Assembly (NCBI RefSeq): GCF_034190915.1
Contig: NW_026947486.1
Span: 81,572,044 to 81,636,043, forward strand
Reading direction: 5' to 3'
DNA length: 64,000 bases
Source: Cavia porcellus
Lineage: Eukaryota > Chordata > Mammalia > Rodentia > Caviidae
Shown one piece after another: positions 47,471 through 58,643 of this stretch. Below the pieces are notes generated by a model, which was not told where the DNA came from, did not search any database, and was given only the letters and a program-made list of their open reading frames with translations. The position numbers and the translations under genes were made by a program. Within the stretch, counting starts at the first letter, position 1. Every line of letters begins with the position of its first letter.

Positions 47471-48761
47471 ACAGGCTGTTATTCCTCCATGGGGGAAGGC
47501 ATCCAGCCCAGAAAGAATCATCCAGTGCCCACCTGTCCTAACTCTTAGCTCGCAGGGAGACTGGATCATGGACCAAGATACTCACCCACAGGGGCCCCTG
47601 AGAAACTGAAAGTCAGAGAATCATTTAGAGATTGTTGATTGACTTAGGACCAAAAGACCTTTGAGAACAAAATGAAAGGCCACACTGAACACCCAGCCAC
47701 TGGCAGAGGGCACCTGCAGTGAGCACAGTACCTTGTGTGTGGCCTTGCACTCAATGTCCCTTAGGACTGAGCTTTCCACACTTTGTGACCTTTAACGTAA
47801 ACTCCACTCAGGACACTCACCCTGCAAAGGATTACCTGAAAGCAAAGGTTCATCTCAAAACACCTTAATGCTTTAGGACAGTGGTACTCACCACTGCCTA
47901 CCCCTCCCTGGTTTTTGTCTCTACACTTTAGTTTTACTCAAACCAGAGGATGAGAACTCCTGCAGTGAGCAGTTGATTCCAAAGGCTGCTTCCCCGGAAC
48001 TGTGCTCATGGAGCTGCAATCTTATTCTGGCTTTCAGTGGCTCTGGTGAAATGACCTGCTTTCAACTTGAAGCCACCAGGAAGTGGAGATCCGCAACAGG
48101 GCTCACAAAAACAAGGACAAGATGAGGAGAGGTTCTCAGCATCTCTGCCAGGGTGAAGATTTGGCCACTGGCCTGGGGATGGGACAGAAATGTGCAGCAG
48201 CCTCTCTGGCCTCCGAGGGACAGAGTTCTGACTTTCCAAAGAAACAGCAGGACTTCTGCTCCACAACTGCCCCTGGGACCCTATGTGCTCCCAGGCAGGA
48301 GGACACCAAGCAGGCTTGGGAGCGAAGCAGATGGCTTTGTCTATGACACCTTGCCACTCACCCAGGACTCCTCTCTTGGGGAGCCGCTCTCATAGTCTGG
48401 TGTTGCCACTAAACTCCTTAGTATGGATGAGACCCAGTCTGGCGTGCACATGGTGTCCACTCACCAGGGACCTGCCTGCCCTCTCTAGCACACAGGGGAG
48501 GCTCACAAGTGACAACACACTCATGAGGAAGCAATGGGGAACAGAGAATTAAGTATTAAATATGGGTCATTCGTAACTCATCCAAAGCGTGGGTATGGGT
48601 AGAAGACTGATTTCCAAGGCCTCTTGAGATTAACTCAAGAAGACATTTCATCACAGGAGACCTCATAGTCATTCTGTTGAAATGACCTTAGCTCTGCACA
48701 ATTTATCCAGCTGTAACAAACCCCGTGAAAATTAGAACACAAATGTTAAGAACACACAACT
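47471..48761. other. 3' flank of gene D
   Basis: Aligns with 27140-28300. No gene seen. Confidence 0.65.
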
Positions 48762-48870
48762 AGGGGCTGGGGATTTAGCTCAGCGGCATAAGCGCCTGCC
48801 TTGCAAGCAGGCAGCCGTGAGTTCGATCCCTGGTACTGATAAAAAAGAAAAAGACAAAAAAAAAAAAAAA
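48762..48870 (+). mobile_element. ID-type SINE, complete and young
   Basis: Complete ID element: A box (tagctcagcggcataag), B box (gagttcgatccctgg), ID tail and oligo-A. A perfect 14-bp target duplication (aagaacacacaact) flanks it at 48748-48761 and 48871-48884. It is absent from the gene C copy, so it inserted after duplication. It lies just downstream of the gene D poly(A) signal, in the opposite orientation to the gene. Confidence 0.95.
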
Positions 48871-48883
48871 AAGAACACACAAC

Positions 48884-48889
48884 TTTATT
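48884..48889 (-). terminator. Poly(A) signal candidate for gene D
   Basis: AATAAA on the minus strand, 69 bp past the stop codon. It is followed by GU-rich GTTGTGTGTTC and a T-run that comes from the inserted ID element. Confidence 0.7.
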
Positions 48890-48957
48890 TCAACTACCAG
48901 TGCTATGAGCACTATGATGGAATAGAGAAACACTTTTGGGAAAAACAACCAAAAAAC

Positions 48958-49113
48958 TCAAAACATAATCTGCTTCTTTAAACATGACAGCATCCTACAG
49001 CAGCTCTCCTCCGCCTCACTGACAGCGTGGTCCTGGGAATCAGGTGGTGAGCTCCCGAGCAGAGCTTCCCTCACAGCTTTCCTGTATTTGGCTCTCCGAT
49101 TGTTAAACCAAAC
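48958..49113 (-). CDS. Gene D exon 4 (recognition helix and tail)
   Basis: After CTGCCCTCAG it reads VWFNNRRAKYRK, then a tail containing SSPPDSQDH and SEAEESCC and ending KKQIMF before TGA (48960-48958). The tail is much longer than that of gene C, which is frameshifted. Confidence 0.92.
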   Translation of the reverse strand, partial: VWFNNRRAKYRKAVREALLGSSPPDSQDHAVSEAEESCCRMLSCLKKQIMF

Positions 49114-52100
49114 CTGAGGGCAGAGGGGAAAACTGACAGTGTTAGTACACAGGAATCAGTGTCATAAAGAAACAAACACACCAACCATATAACTTCCTAT
49201 GCAACTGACACTTAAGATTGCAGGAGGCAAGCTTCTTTCTTCAGACTGGAACACCTTAGGGGAGTGAGTGTGGACATCACAGGGGGAAACAGGCCCAGTC
49301 TGCACAGGGCCTTGAGTTCCATCTGAGGGTCAGGACAATAAAAATAACTGTAGGAACATAATCACACCTCTTCTTCCACATCCTTACTGAGCACCAGCTC
49401 CATGCCCTGCTCAGGAATAGGGCTAGAAGGTCTGCCCTTTGCTCCCCAGCTCACTTTTCCTGAATGGTTTTTTCCAGCTGTGGGACACAGGCCACAATGA
49501 AAAGTGGCTCCAGGAAAGGGTAATAACTGCAGGGCTCCTAAGAGATAAAGCAACTTAGCACCCTGACTGCTGACCTGACACTGGCCAGCTGGCTCCTGCT
49601 CGGAAGGAGGAGCTCCACTAGGTGTGGGGGCTTTAGCATGTCACCCTGAGATCTGTAGGTAAAGTCCTAAGCAGGGAGACAGCTCCCAGTTTGAGAATCC
49701 CACCTTCAGTGAGAAGGAAAGCAACAGCAGGATGGAATATGTGGGCAGTTTTGAAAGGGGCTCCACTCAAGGAAAGGTCAGGGACCTCCATCCCATGTAG
49801 CCCCTTGACAGCTAGAGACAGTCACTGGGACAGGGAGCCTGGACAGTGCTTTGACTAGCAGGCTGTAATATAGGGCAAGTTGACAACCCATCATTCCAAG
49901 TGAACTAAAACTCCCAAGTCCTTGGCATCCAAGCCTTTAGGAGAAAGAAAATCGCCATGGTAACCAACATTCTGTTTTCTCTCTGCAGTCTGCCACACCC
50001 CTAAGACAAAGTCAGCTCACAGCATTTCATTAACTCTTCCAAGTCCTGGATCAGCCTGCCTGGCACCCACAGTCCCACTGCCCCACCTGGGCAAGCACGG
50101 CCCGGCCCTGGTCCCAAGACACAAAAGTGAAAGTGCTTCCAGGAAAAGGAGTCCCCAGCAGCGATGAGGAGCAGAAGGGGCCACAGCACTGCTCCTCTCT
50201 AAACCTCTGCTACACAGTCCTCTGCAGCCAGACCAACAACTGTGCCCTATGTCACTGTGCTCTGGGGCCCTCTAGGACTCCCGGTTCTGCAGGATTCACG
50301 AGGACTTAAACATTTGTGAAGTTGCCGTACTGCACATTTTAATGACACAAATGGCCTTCTTTCCCTGCCTCACACCTGCCTCCCCACAACGATATACCTC
50401 TCAAGAAGAACTCACGGCTGCCTGCCGGGCCCAGGACAGCAGGGCTAGTGTGCACGGCAGGTAAAGTGTTCACTAGTGTTGTCTCCATTTACACAGCAGT
50501 GTGCACAGCTCAGCGTCACGGGTGAGCTGACATCAGGTCTTCATCCAGACCCTCACTTGCTACCAGTGTATCACCACGCACAGGAGAGGGGGACCATGCG
50601 TGAGGTTGTTGGGAACTTCAGGCAGCAGAAATGTCACACACAAACAACTTTCCCCTGCTTCACTTGTTCGCTGCAGACTCTGTTCCCTCAGGACTCCAGT
50701 CAGAGAGGCCCACAGCAGGGTGGGGAGAAAGACCCTCCACACCTGGGATCAGGGGTGCTTGGGATTTGTGAGGCAGCCTGAGAAAATGCTCCCCACCCCC
50801 TGCCCGCATCTCCCAGCTGAGACAGCCTGTGTAGACCAGGCCTGTGCATTGGGATGGCAGCACTCAGTGCCCGCTGTGCTGGGCTGCTTCCCTGGAGCCC
50901 CCTCAGCACATGCTCAGCCCATTTCCTGACTGCTCTGTCATCCCTTCTACAACAGCACTGCTGATGAGCTCAACCTGATTTTTTCTCCCATGCCCTGCTT
51001 TTAACGCTAGAGCTACTGGGCTCTCCTCACATAGGTTTCCTGTGCCCCAGGACCTTCACTCATTCTGTCATCACTGTCTCAAGGAGGGTGAGCTCCGTGA
51101 AATTATGTAGGTTCAAATCAACCCTGAAATGAGGACCAGGCCGCCTATTGTTCTACAAAACCCACTCCCTCAACCCTTGCACCATAAAAGAAAAATCACA
51201 ACTCTGCATGTTAAAAATTATTCTCAAACACGTTTCACTTTCGAATTTAATTGTGAATTTCAAGGCATCATTTGACTGCTTGAATTTCTCTCTATCCATT
51301 TCATCTTTCTTGAGTTATCCAAACTTTGTACCATAGCACTGTTTTTCCTCAAAGCATTCTTGATATCGATTTTTAAACCTACAGTCCTAGAGCCACTACT
51401 CAGTCATCCTCTATTTGAGAAAGATTTTCACATGGAAATTGCACTGTAGGCAGAGAAGGGTAAATTGTGACTTTCTCCTCTCTCCTGACCTTACCAAAAC
51501 TTACAAAGAAAAGAAAACCAGGAAACTAACCTTCACACTAACTTCCCTCAACACTTTCAGCTCAACTAGATGTCTGTTACTTGCTCAGAGAAGGTATTCT
51601 GTGTGCATTTAGGCTCTCTTCCCAGTATTTATGAATGCTAGCTTTAGAGAAAGAACTCGGTGTTAGGGCCCTAGGCACTGACATGTGATGTCCTGGATTC
51701 TACGTCCAGCACCGAAAAGAAAATCAAAGGGCATAAAGACAAAACCATCAAATGGTTCTTACCACACTCATGCTTACCTATGTTCTTAGGCTTAGTTTCA
51801 AATGGCTTCCTACAACTGAACCCACCTTTAACCTTGTCTCCCCCTGGACCCATTTGGATACTTTAAAGGTCAGACTGAACCCCAACACGACTGTATGCCA
51901 AAATGCACCCTAAAGCACACCAGTCCTGATTGAGGACCCTCTGGTTTAGCAAATCCAGACTTACAGAAGTTTCTCAATTACCACGTGAGATATATGCATT
52001 CGATTAGGTTGTGAAATGAATTATTTGCTATGTAGGCAATTTGTTATTGTATGTACACTGCAATATTCAGAGCAAAGGAATATCTAACCTGAGGTCTTTG

Positions 52101-55100
52101 CTTTTCTGTGTATAACTTTTACATGCAGTAAGGGATAACAGAACATCTAAACACAATAACACACAGCACAATCGGCAAATATTACTGTCTGCTATGCAAA
52201 AGGTGCACTGCACAAGAGGAAAACACTGAAACACTGTAAAGAAAATGTAGGAAACTATAGCAGAACCTGACAGGACATAAGACCAAGTACGTGCCCCAGG
52301 CCTAAATCCAGTCATTAAACAGGTAGGCCATTAAATAGGAGTATCTGCACATACGTCCCTATATTAAGGATATGCCTGATTACACCGCTCTGTTTTCTGT
52401 GCCCAGATACACATTTTACTGTTCACACAGGACAAGAGAAGCACCTTGATGTTTTGTTTTTCCTTTCAAAAAGCATGTTCCCTCTGGTAATGGAAATTCA
52501 GGAACAACAAGACCATGCCTACTCATTTGATTCTCTCTCTATGAGTCCTCCTTAGTAAAAATCTTGCTTGCACTGTAAGATAGAACAAGAAATGACACCA
52601 GCTTCACAGCGTCCAGGAAAAGCCATGTCCTGAAACACAATGGAGACTGGCTGCCCTGCCAATGGGCTGTTCTTGGACTTACTGACCTTCACTCTGGATT
52701 CAGGCACACTCAGGACACTTGCAAGCTCCATTCTGTGGAGACAAAACAACAAATGTTCCACGTTCAGTGATCTGGATGAGGCAGGCAGTATTCTGCATGA
52801 CTGCAATATCACACACGCACTGTGTGGTGGGCTGCACACTGCAATCACCCTCCCAGTGCCCCAAGAATGTTTTTCTCTTTCCCCAAGGAAAGGCCTCTCA
52901 TCAGCAATGCTTTCTCCAGTCATAATACTTAATGTTACCGTGTCAGGGATATTTTAATGCATTATATTGAGAAAATAAAACTGAATGCAAAAATTTATGA
53001 CAAAAAAGAGTAAAAATTTTTATGTTATGGAAAATTATAACAAAAGTTCAAAAAACTTATAGACTAACAATAGTCAAAACATTGGGTATTATTATCTTCA
53101 AAGTAGTTTCACAAAGTAAAACATTGACGAAAATAATTCTCCAAATGACATTAGACAGCACTTTCATTCTGTGAACTAATACAAACTCCTAGTAGAACTG
53201 TCTTGTATTGTTTTCTTCCTCTTCCTGCCTTTCTCCCTCCCCCACTCTAGCTCCTCTCTCCTTGTGAAGAGGAAGCATATAGACAGAAGTATCCATTCTA
53301 CCAACTCTTTCTCTGAGGAAATTTGATTTACAATAGAATCCATGCAGGCAAGAAATGCAAAGCCAAGCCTGGTGGTGCATGCCTGTAATCCCAGCACTTG
53401 GGATGCTGAGGCAGGATGAACTCTGCAAGTTCAACAACAGCCTGGATTAAAAGGGAGGCAAAGATGACCATGAACTGCATGGCGCGACCCTGTCCCAAAA
53501 GTAACAAAAAGAAGAAGCAGGAGGGGCAAGAGTTGGAGGAGGACGAGGAGGAGGAAAAAGTTATAAAAAAAATTGACTGTGTGGAAGATAACCATTTCAG
53601 TAAGTCAACAGATCAAGACATTGAAAAGAAATCCATAGGAAGAGAGAAAATATTTGCAAAACACACCTCATTCAGAGACGTAGAAACACCCCCCAAAGTC
53701 AATAACTAAAACACACCCACCAGGACTGGGCATCAGCAAGGGCTCAGTGAGCCATTTCTCCACAATAGGCTAGAGGAAGGAACAGGAAGCAGGAGAAATC
53801 ACTCTCCAAATGACTAGCCAATAACCTGTATCCCACCCACAGGGAGGTCCACACCCCATCATGTGAATCACTAACAAAGGCTGGGAAAACATAAGTGTGC
53901 AGAGCTCAGGGAGAAAGTTGAACCCTCACTCTTTGTGTGAAGAAATGTCAGCTCCCACAGCATCTCTGGAAAATGGTGGCTGAGGCCTAAACACAGAAAT
54001 ACACAATCCTATGATTCAATGTGGACATTTCTGAGCATGTCTCCAAAACACTGAAATCTGGATGTTCACAGCTCTTTGTCAGGAAGTTCACAAAATCAAC
54101 TATTCACAAAATCAACTTCAATCCAAACAAATGAGCAACAAGGTGGTTTATATGCAGGAGAATATTTCTTGCCATTTAAAAGTAACAGCCGACACATGCT
54201 GAAGCGAGACTACACAGTGGGGTTATATGAACTGAAACAAGCAGGCACAAAAGCACTAACAGGCTGTGGTTGCACTTAGATTGTTTCTTGAAAACTCAAA
54301 CTTACAGTCCAAAAATCTACAATCATGATTGTTAGGAACTGAGGGGATGGGGGCAATGGGAGGCGTTTCAGGGGGATAGTTTGCTTTTGTAAGGTGACGA
54401 ATGTCCTGTAAATCTGTCTCACAGCAACGTGAACATAGCTGACACTGCTGACAACTAAACCATGACACGAAATACCCAGCACTGCTGATGTCTATGCTTC
54501 ACAGTGGTTCTCACAGCAAAGTCCTAGTGTGTACTTCTCATACCACAAAACACAAACAAAACAAAGTGGAGTCTCCACCAGTTTCCAGCCTGGAATCACA
54601 TCAATACTGTAATAAGATTCTGAACTTGATTCACAAGGCGACATCGCACTGCAGCTCAAACACAGGCAGGAGAAGAGCCCAGGTGCTCTCAGCTCAAGAG
54701 CAGAAAGAGGGCAGCAGGAGAGACAGAGAAAGTCAGCTGGAACAGAGCCCATTCCCCCTAAAGCCTGGGTGCACCCCCAAGACATCAGCTCACCTCCTGA
54801 GGCCATCTGGGTACTGCGTGTCTTGGAAAACAGTTTCCAGCTCCTGCACCTGCCCGTCTGTGAAGCTAAACTGCCTTCGTCGCCGCCTTGGTCGGCCCCT
54901 CTTTCGACCCCCAGCATCAGCAGGACGCTGCGCAGCCGGCTGCAGTTGATCGGGCTCAGCTTCATCCTGAACCATGTCGTGTTTGGTGTCACTTCCCTGG
55001 CTCACGTGGACCTTTTGGGTCAGAATGTGGCCGTCTTCATCGTCGTCATCCTCATCCTCATCCAGGTGGCCCTTGAGGGGGTCACCCACTGCAAAGTCGG

Positions 55101-55239
55101 CAGCTCCTGCACTGCAGGCAGCACCCTCGGCTGCTGCGGGAACCTCTGGTGCAGGATCCACTTCGACTTCCATTTTCCAGTACTCTGGGCTGAGGGAGCG
55201 GATAACACCGTCTTGGTATTCCTCTTCCATGGCCGCCAT
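48958..55239 (-). CDS. Gene D: intact Rhox-family homeobox gene (3 coding exons, 215 aa)
   Basis: Predicted nuclear transcription factor. Frame: 54794-55239, 52687-52732 and 48958-49113 (446+46+156 nt), no stops. The chosen start is MAAMEEE (55239), the start shared with genes A and C; an in-frame Met at 55263 is not shared, and a second Met at 55230 has the better Kozak match. The N-terminal region is Ala/Glu-rich, with an acidic DEDEDDDDED run around residue 70. A basic RKRGRPRRRRR stretch carries an AT-hook-like GRP core and a likely nuclear signal. The homeodomain keeps F8, L16, F20, R31, L34, A35, V45, W48, F49, N51 and R53. Position 5 is Gln, not Arg, and position 50 is Asn. A 39-residue tail follows. 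Introns are at codon 31 and at 46/47. The exact Rhox orthologue is undetermined. Confidence 0.92.
49114..52686 (-). other. Gene D intron between exons 3 and 4
   Basis: About 3.6 kb, donor GTCAGT at 52686, acceptor CCTCAG at 49114. Contains a tRNA-derived relic (51648-51728). Open frames up to 109 codons are not shared with gene C. No nested gene seen. Confidence 0.8.
51648..51728 (+). repeat. tRNA-derived SINE relic
   Basis: aactcggtgttagggcccta and ctggattctacgtccagcac; paralogue of 31095-31185. Confidence 0.55.
52687..52732 (-). CDS. Gene D exon 3 (46 bp)
   Basis: Acceptor CTCCACAG, 46 bp encoding the end of codon 31 and MELASVLSVPESRVK, donor AAG|GTCAGT. Compared with usual helix 2 sequences, positions 36 and 37 are Ser and Val. 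Confidence 0.92.
52733..54793 (-). other. Gene D intron between exons 2 and 3
   Basis: About 2.1 kb between donor GTGAGC (54793) and acceptor CCACAG (52733). It contains the B1 at 53360-53510 with a purine-rich tail (53505-53565) that is shorter and more mixed than that of gene C. Confidence 0.8.
53360..53510 (+). repeat. B1-type SINE
   Basis: agcctggtggtgcatgcctg, then tgctgaggcaggatgaact; positional match of 2137 and 32782. Confidence 0.85.
54794..55239 (-). CDS. Gene D exon 2 (start codon, acidic N-terminus, homeodomain 1-31)
   Basis: Uninterrupted from MAAMEEEYQDG to the donor AG|GTGAGC at 54793. The homeodomain begins RRRRRQFSFTDGQVQELETV and the exon ends FQDTQYPDGLRR. The plus-strand frame of 205 codons across it is an antisense shadow. 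Confidence 0.93.
55232..55239 (-). promoter_or_regulatory. ATGGCGGC start-codon element of gene D
   Basis: The first Met codon lies in ATGGCGGCC, the core of YY1 sites and of the TISU initiator of short 5' UTRs. The upstream flank (TGAA) does not fully match TISU. The same core is at the start of genes A (4089-4096) and C (34721-34728). Confidence 0.4.
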
Positions 55240-55321
55240 TTCACGAGGCCTCCTACTCCGCAACCGCGTTTAAAGGCGGAGTCTCTTGGCAACAGCGTCA
55301 CGGCAAAGGGGTGGAGCCTGA

Positions 55322-55603
55322 GTTGCAATTGGTTACAGGAATGTTGCCCCCCACCTGGAGGGTTCAGTCTGCACGAGCTCTCGTGATGTCTGCCCAAGGC
55401 TGTCTAGTTACCACCCCGCCTCAATGCTTCACATCACAGTGTAGCAAAAACAGAAGGGGTGTGGCCAGCAAAGGGGCCAGAGATGGAAAAACAAGTACTG
55501 TTATTGGACGTGTGCACAAGAAGCATGCAGCTAGCCGCTAAGCTAGCTCATTGCACTGGATGCATCCCAGAGGCATGTGAGGAAGGGACTGGCTGACCCT
55601 GAG
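55322..55603 (-). repeat. 282-bp tandem duplication in the gene D promoter region, copy 1
   Basis: First unit of a direct repeat upstream of gene D, beginning at gttgcaatt. It carries the CCAAT box (55328-55332) and the GC-rich aaggggtgtggcc near 55453. Confidence 0.92.
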
Positions 55604-55885
55604 GTTGCAATTTGTTACAGGAATGTTGCACCCCACCTGGAGGGTTCAGTGTGCACGAGCTCTCGTGGTGTCTGGTAAAGGCTGTCTGGTTACCACCCCG
55701 CCTCCATGCTTCACATCACAGTGTAGCAAAAACAGAAGGGGTGTGGCCAGCAAAGGGGCCAGAGATGGAAAAACAAGTACTGTTATTGGACGTGTGCGCA
55801 AGAAGCATGCAGCTAATCCCAGAGCTAGCTCAATGCACTGGATGCCTCCCAGAGGCATGTGAGGAAGGGACTGGCTGGCCCTGTA
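55604..55885 (-). repeat. 282-bp tandem duplication in the gene D promoter region, copy 2
   Basis: Second unit, highly similar to the first. Genes A and C have one unit at the same place. The CCAAT here is changed (gcaatttg on the plus strand). Confidence 0.92.
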
Positions 55886-56829
55886 AGCTGATTAGGAAGT
55901 GAAGGGGAGGGGCTGAGAACTCACACTGACACCACATGTCTTCTGGGAATGCTGGGAGACTGCACCCACCACTCACTCCATGCTGCCTGTGAGTATATTA
56001 GCATCCTGAAACCTTCTCAGTATCTTAGTCTAAGTATCTGCATAGAACTGTATCATCCCTGTGGATAGTATGAACTAATCAATTTATGAAGTTTGGTAAT
56101 GAATTTCTCTTCATCCTAGTTTGGAAATAAAATGATCAGTTCTGTAAAGGGAACCATCCCTAAATGTCAAGGGCTTCAGAGAAAAATCTAAATGCCTTCC
56201 AAGGTCACAGGACTAGAACAGCTGCCACTCCTGAGCTCTGAGTGTAGGAAGGATGAAAAGGAGAGTGAACACAGAGATGAGTGGGAAGTCTCTCTCTCCT
56301 CAGGTATTGCTTAGCGCCCCCTGCTGACCTTACAGGATTGTTACAACTGATCCAGGGCAAGGGAAGGACAGAGACTCAGTTTCTCAGCTGGGGAAGCTGC
56401 GAGGATTCAGACTGCTTGGCAACAGGACAGACAGGCACAATGGCGTCTCTGGCTTCAGTGGGACTGAGTCCTTTGATTCTCTACAAGCAGCAGGACCTCT
56501 GCTCTACAGGTGCCCTAACACTGCATGTGCTCCCCAGCAAGGAGACACCAAGCAGGACTGGGAGCACAGTACCTGGCTGTGCCTCTGCCTCCTTCCCTCT
56601 GACCCGGGAGATGCATTTGGTGTGCTTCTATGAGTCTAGGGTTGCCACAGAATGCTCAGTCTGGGTGAGGCCCGCCCTGTGGTACACACGGTGTCTTCTA
56701 ACCAGGATGCTTCCTGGGCTCCCTTGGACCCAGTGGCGATCCCCAAATGACAACACACTGATGAGAAAGCCATAGGGCCACAGGGGACAGAGAATTAAGT
56801 ATCATACGTATCATTAAAGACTTTCCATG
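55886..56829. other. Junction to a relic of the type 2 gene 3' region
   Basis: Matches the gene A upstream flank up to about 56040, then jumps to sequence matching 8709 onward, so gamma is absent from this unit. It continues to the 9480 equivalent, where the MaLR element begins. The 164-codon frame (56281-56775) is not shared with the paralogous sequence at 8.9-9.4 kb and is not called. Confidence 0.7.
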
Positions 56830-57173
56830 TGCCATGGTTTATGTCAGTGGCCAACAGGCCTCATGAGTTTGCATTGTGCATTTATGATGGTTCATTGTCT
56901 AGTGCTTGGATTGATGGTGTCAGTGCTACACCCATCTGGGGGTGGAGCCAGGATGTGATGTAATGGCAGGGAGAAGGTATGTCTTGCTCTTTTGCAGGTT
57001 TTCACCTTGCTGTTAGTAGCTGCCGTGTACTGCAGCCCTGCCATGTCAGCTTGCCTTGGAGCCAACTGAGTGTGGACTGAAACCTCCAAAAACTGTAAGA
57101 AATAAACCTTTCCTTTCCCAAGTTTGGGCTTCAGGTATATTGTCTCAGCAGTGAGTAAAAAGTAACTAAGACA
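56830..57173 (+). repeat. MaLR 5' LTR
   Basis: 344 bp. Retains an AATAAA poly(A) signal (57101-57106). Roughly nine of ten positions match the 3' LTR by eye. Confidence 0.9.
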
Positions 57174-58643
57174 GAATTTGGTACCTAGGAGTGGGGTTGT
57201 TTGATGTGACTGTACCTGACCATGTTATTGCAGAAGCTTTGGAAATGGCTTGTGGGCAGAGTTTGGAAAGGTTCGGACATGTCACCTAGATGCATAGAGC
57301 TGGAGCAGCTTAGGCTGTTCTTTAGAGCAGATTCTGGTCAGTACTCAGGAGGCCAGAAGGCTGATAGAAAGCCTCATGGTAAAGACCAGGCTTGGGAGGT
57401 TTTTTGCTGGGAAGAAGGACTGCATTGGTTGTTGGACTCCCCATGATGTGTGTTATGGCATGGCAGAAAGTTTGTCTGCATTTTGCTTATGGCCAGGGAC
57501 TTTGCCTGAGACTGAGTGAAAAGGCAATGGACTGATTAATGTGGAAAAGGAAATTTCAAATCAATCTAATATTGAGTCTGTGGCATGGCTATGGGGGGGG
57601 GCTTTTAGCCAGCTTTATTTTGCAAATCAACCATAAAGAGCCCAGAAGGATAATTTTCAATACTGTGAGTTTGGCCAGAAGGAAAATTCCAGGAATGCTG
57701 TGGATTGTAAAGACAGAGTTGAGACTTTGATTGCTGAGGAGAAACAGAGAGATAAAAGAATTTGCTCAGAGAAAGCTGCAGAGCACCATCCTCCAGAATG
57801 GCGACAGAGGCCACATGAGGTTCCAGAATGGCGACAGAGGCCACATGAGGTTCCAGAATGGCGACAGAGGCAACATGAGGTTCCAGAATGGTGGCAACAT
57901 AGAGAAGCTTTCCTTCACAATCGGGTTCACAGAGCTCACCGATCCAAGCAATCAACTCTTACAACCAAGACAGATAAAAGCCTGGTTACTACGCCAGCTA
58001 GCAGCAAACCTTGGCAGCATCCACATGGTGCTGCTTGTAGGTGCAAGGAAAATGCACAAATTCTGAGGGTAAGGCAGCTTCCACCTCGATTGCAAAGGGC
58101 CTGGGAAGCCAAGCAGTGTGCCCCTGAAAGGTCAATTGGTGAAGATGTAAGGGTGAAGCCAAAGGTGCAGTGGAGACCCCAGAAGTTTGGAAAAGTCAGG
58201 AATGTGGATGATCCAAGGGAAGGTGCAAAAAGCGAGCAGAGAGGTCTTAAGAGAAAAGCTGCAGGTTCTGAAATCCCTATAAATGCTGTGGGGGTAGAAT
58301 CACCCAAGCCTTTTTGAGCTTGTAACCAGATTGCTTCAGATGCTGAGCATGGAACTCTAGGACTTAATGTTTGTCCTGCTGGATGTTGCACTTCCTTTGT
58401 TTCCAATGCTTTATGTTCTGCTGCTTGTAACTTTTGCAATGGTAATGTTTATCTTGTGCCTTTGCATTTCAGAAATGTTTAACCTTGTTCATTTGTGCTG
58501 GGAGTTAAGAGTTTACCATAGATCTTTGAGGAGACTTGGGACTTGAGAAATGCTTAAACTGCTAGGACTTTAGCAACTCTTGGAGGTGGACTAAATGTCT
58601 GTTGTATAAAGGATGTGCATGAGTCCTGGGGCCAGGCGTGGAA
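57174..58643 (+). mobile_element. MaLR internal region with a 30-bp tandem repeat
   Basis: A primer-site-adjacent start is followed by non-coding sequence. A 30-bp unit, ccagaatggcgacagaggcc plus ten bases, occurs four times at 57793-57912. A 205-codon open frame (57700-58317) runs through it and shows the unit as PEWRQRPHEV repeats. It has no capsid, protease or polymerase motif, and MaLR internal regions are normally non-coding. Confidence 0.8.

Noticed and set aside
48775..48835. Possible tRNA gene
   Set aside because: A and B boxes are present, but the element has an ID tail, oligo-A and target-site duplication, so it is a SINE.
56281..56775. 164-codon frame left of the MaLR element
   Set aside because: Paralogous sequence at 8.9-9.4 kb does not keep the frame. 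No recognisable domain.
57793..57912. Possible CRISPR-like array
   Set aside because: Directly adjacent 30-bp repeats without spacers, in a mammalian LTR element; an ordinary tandem repeat.
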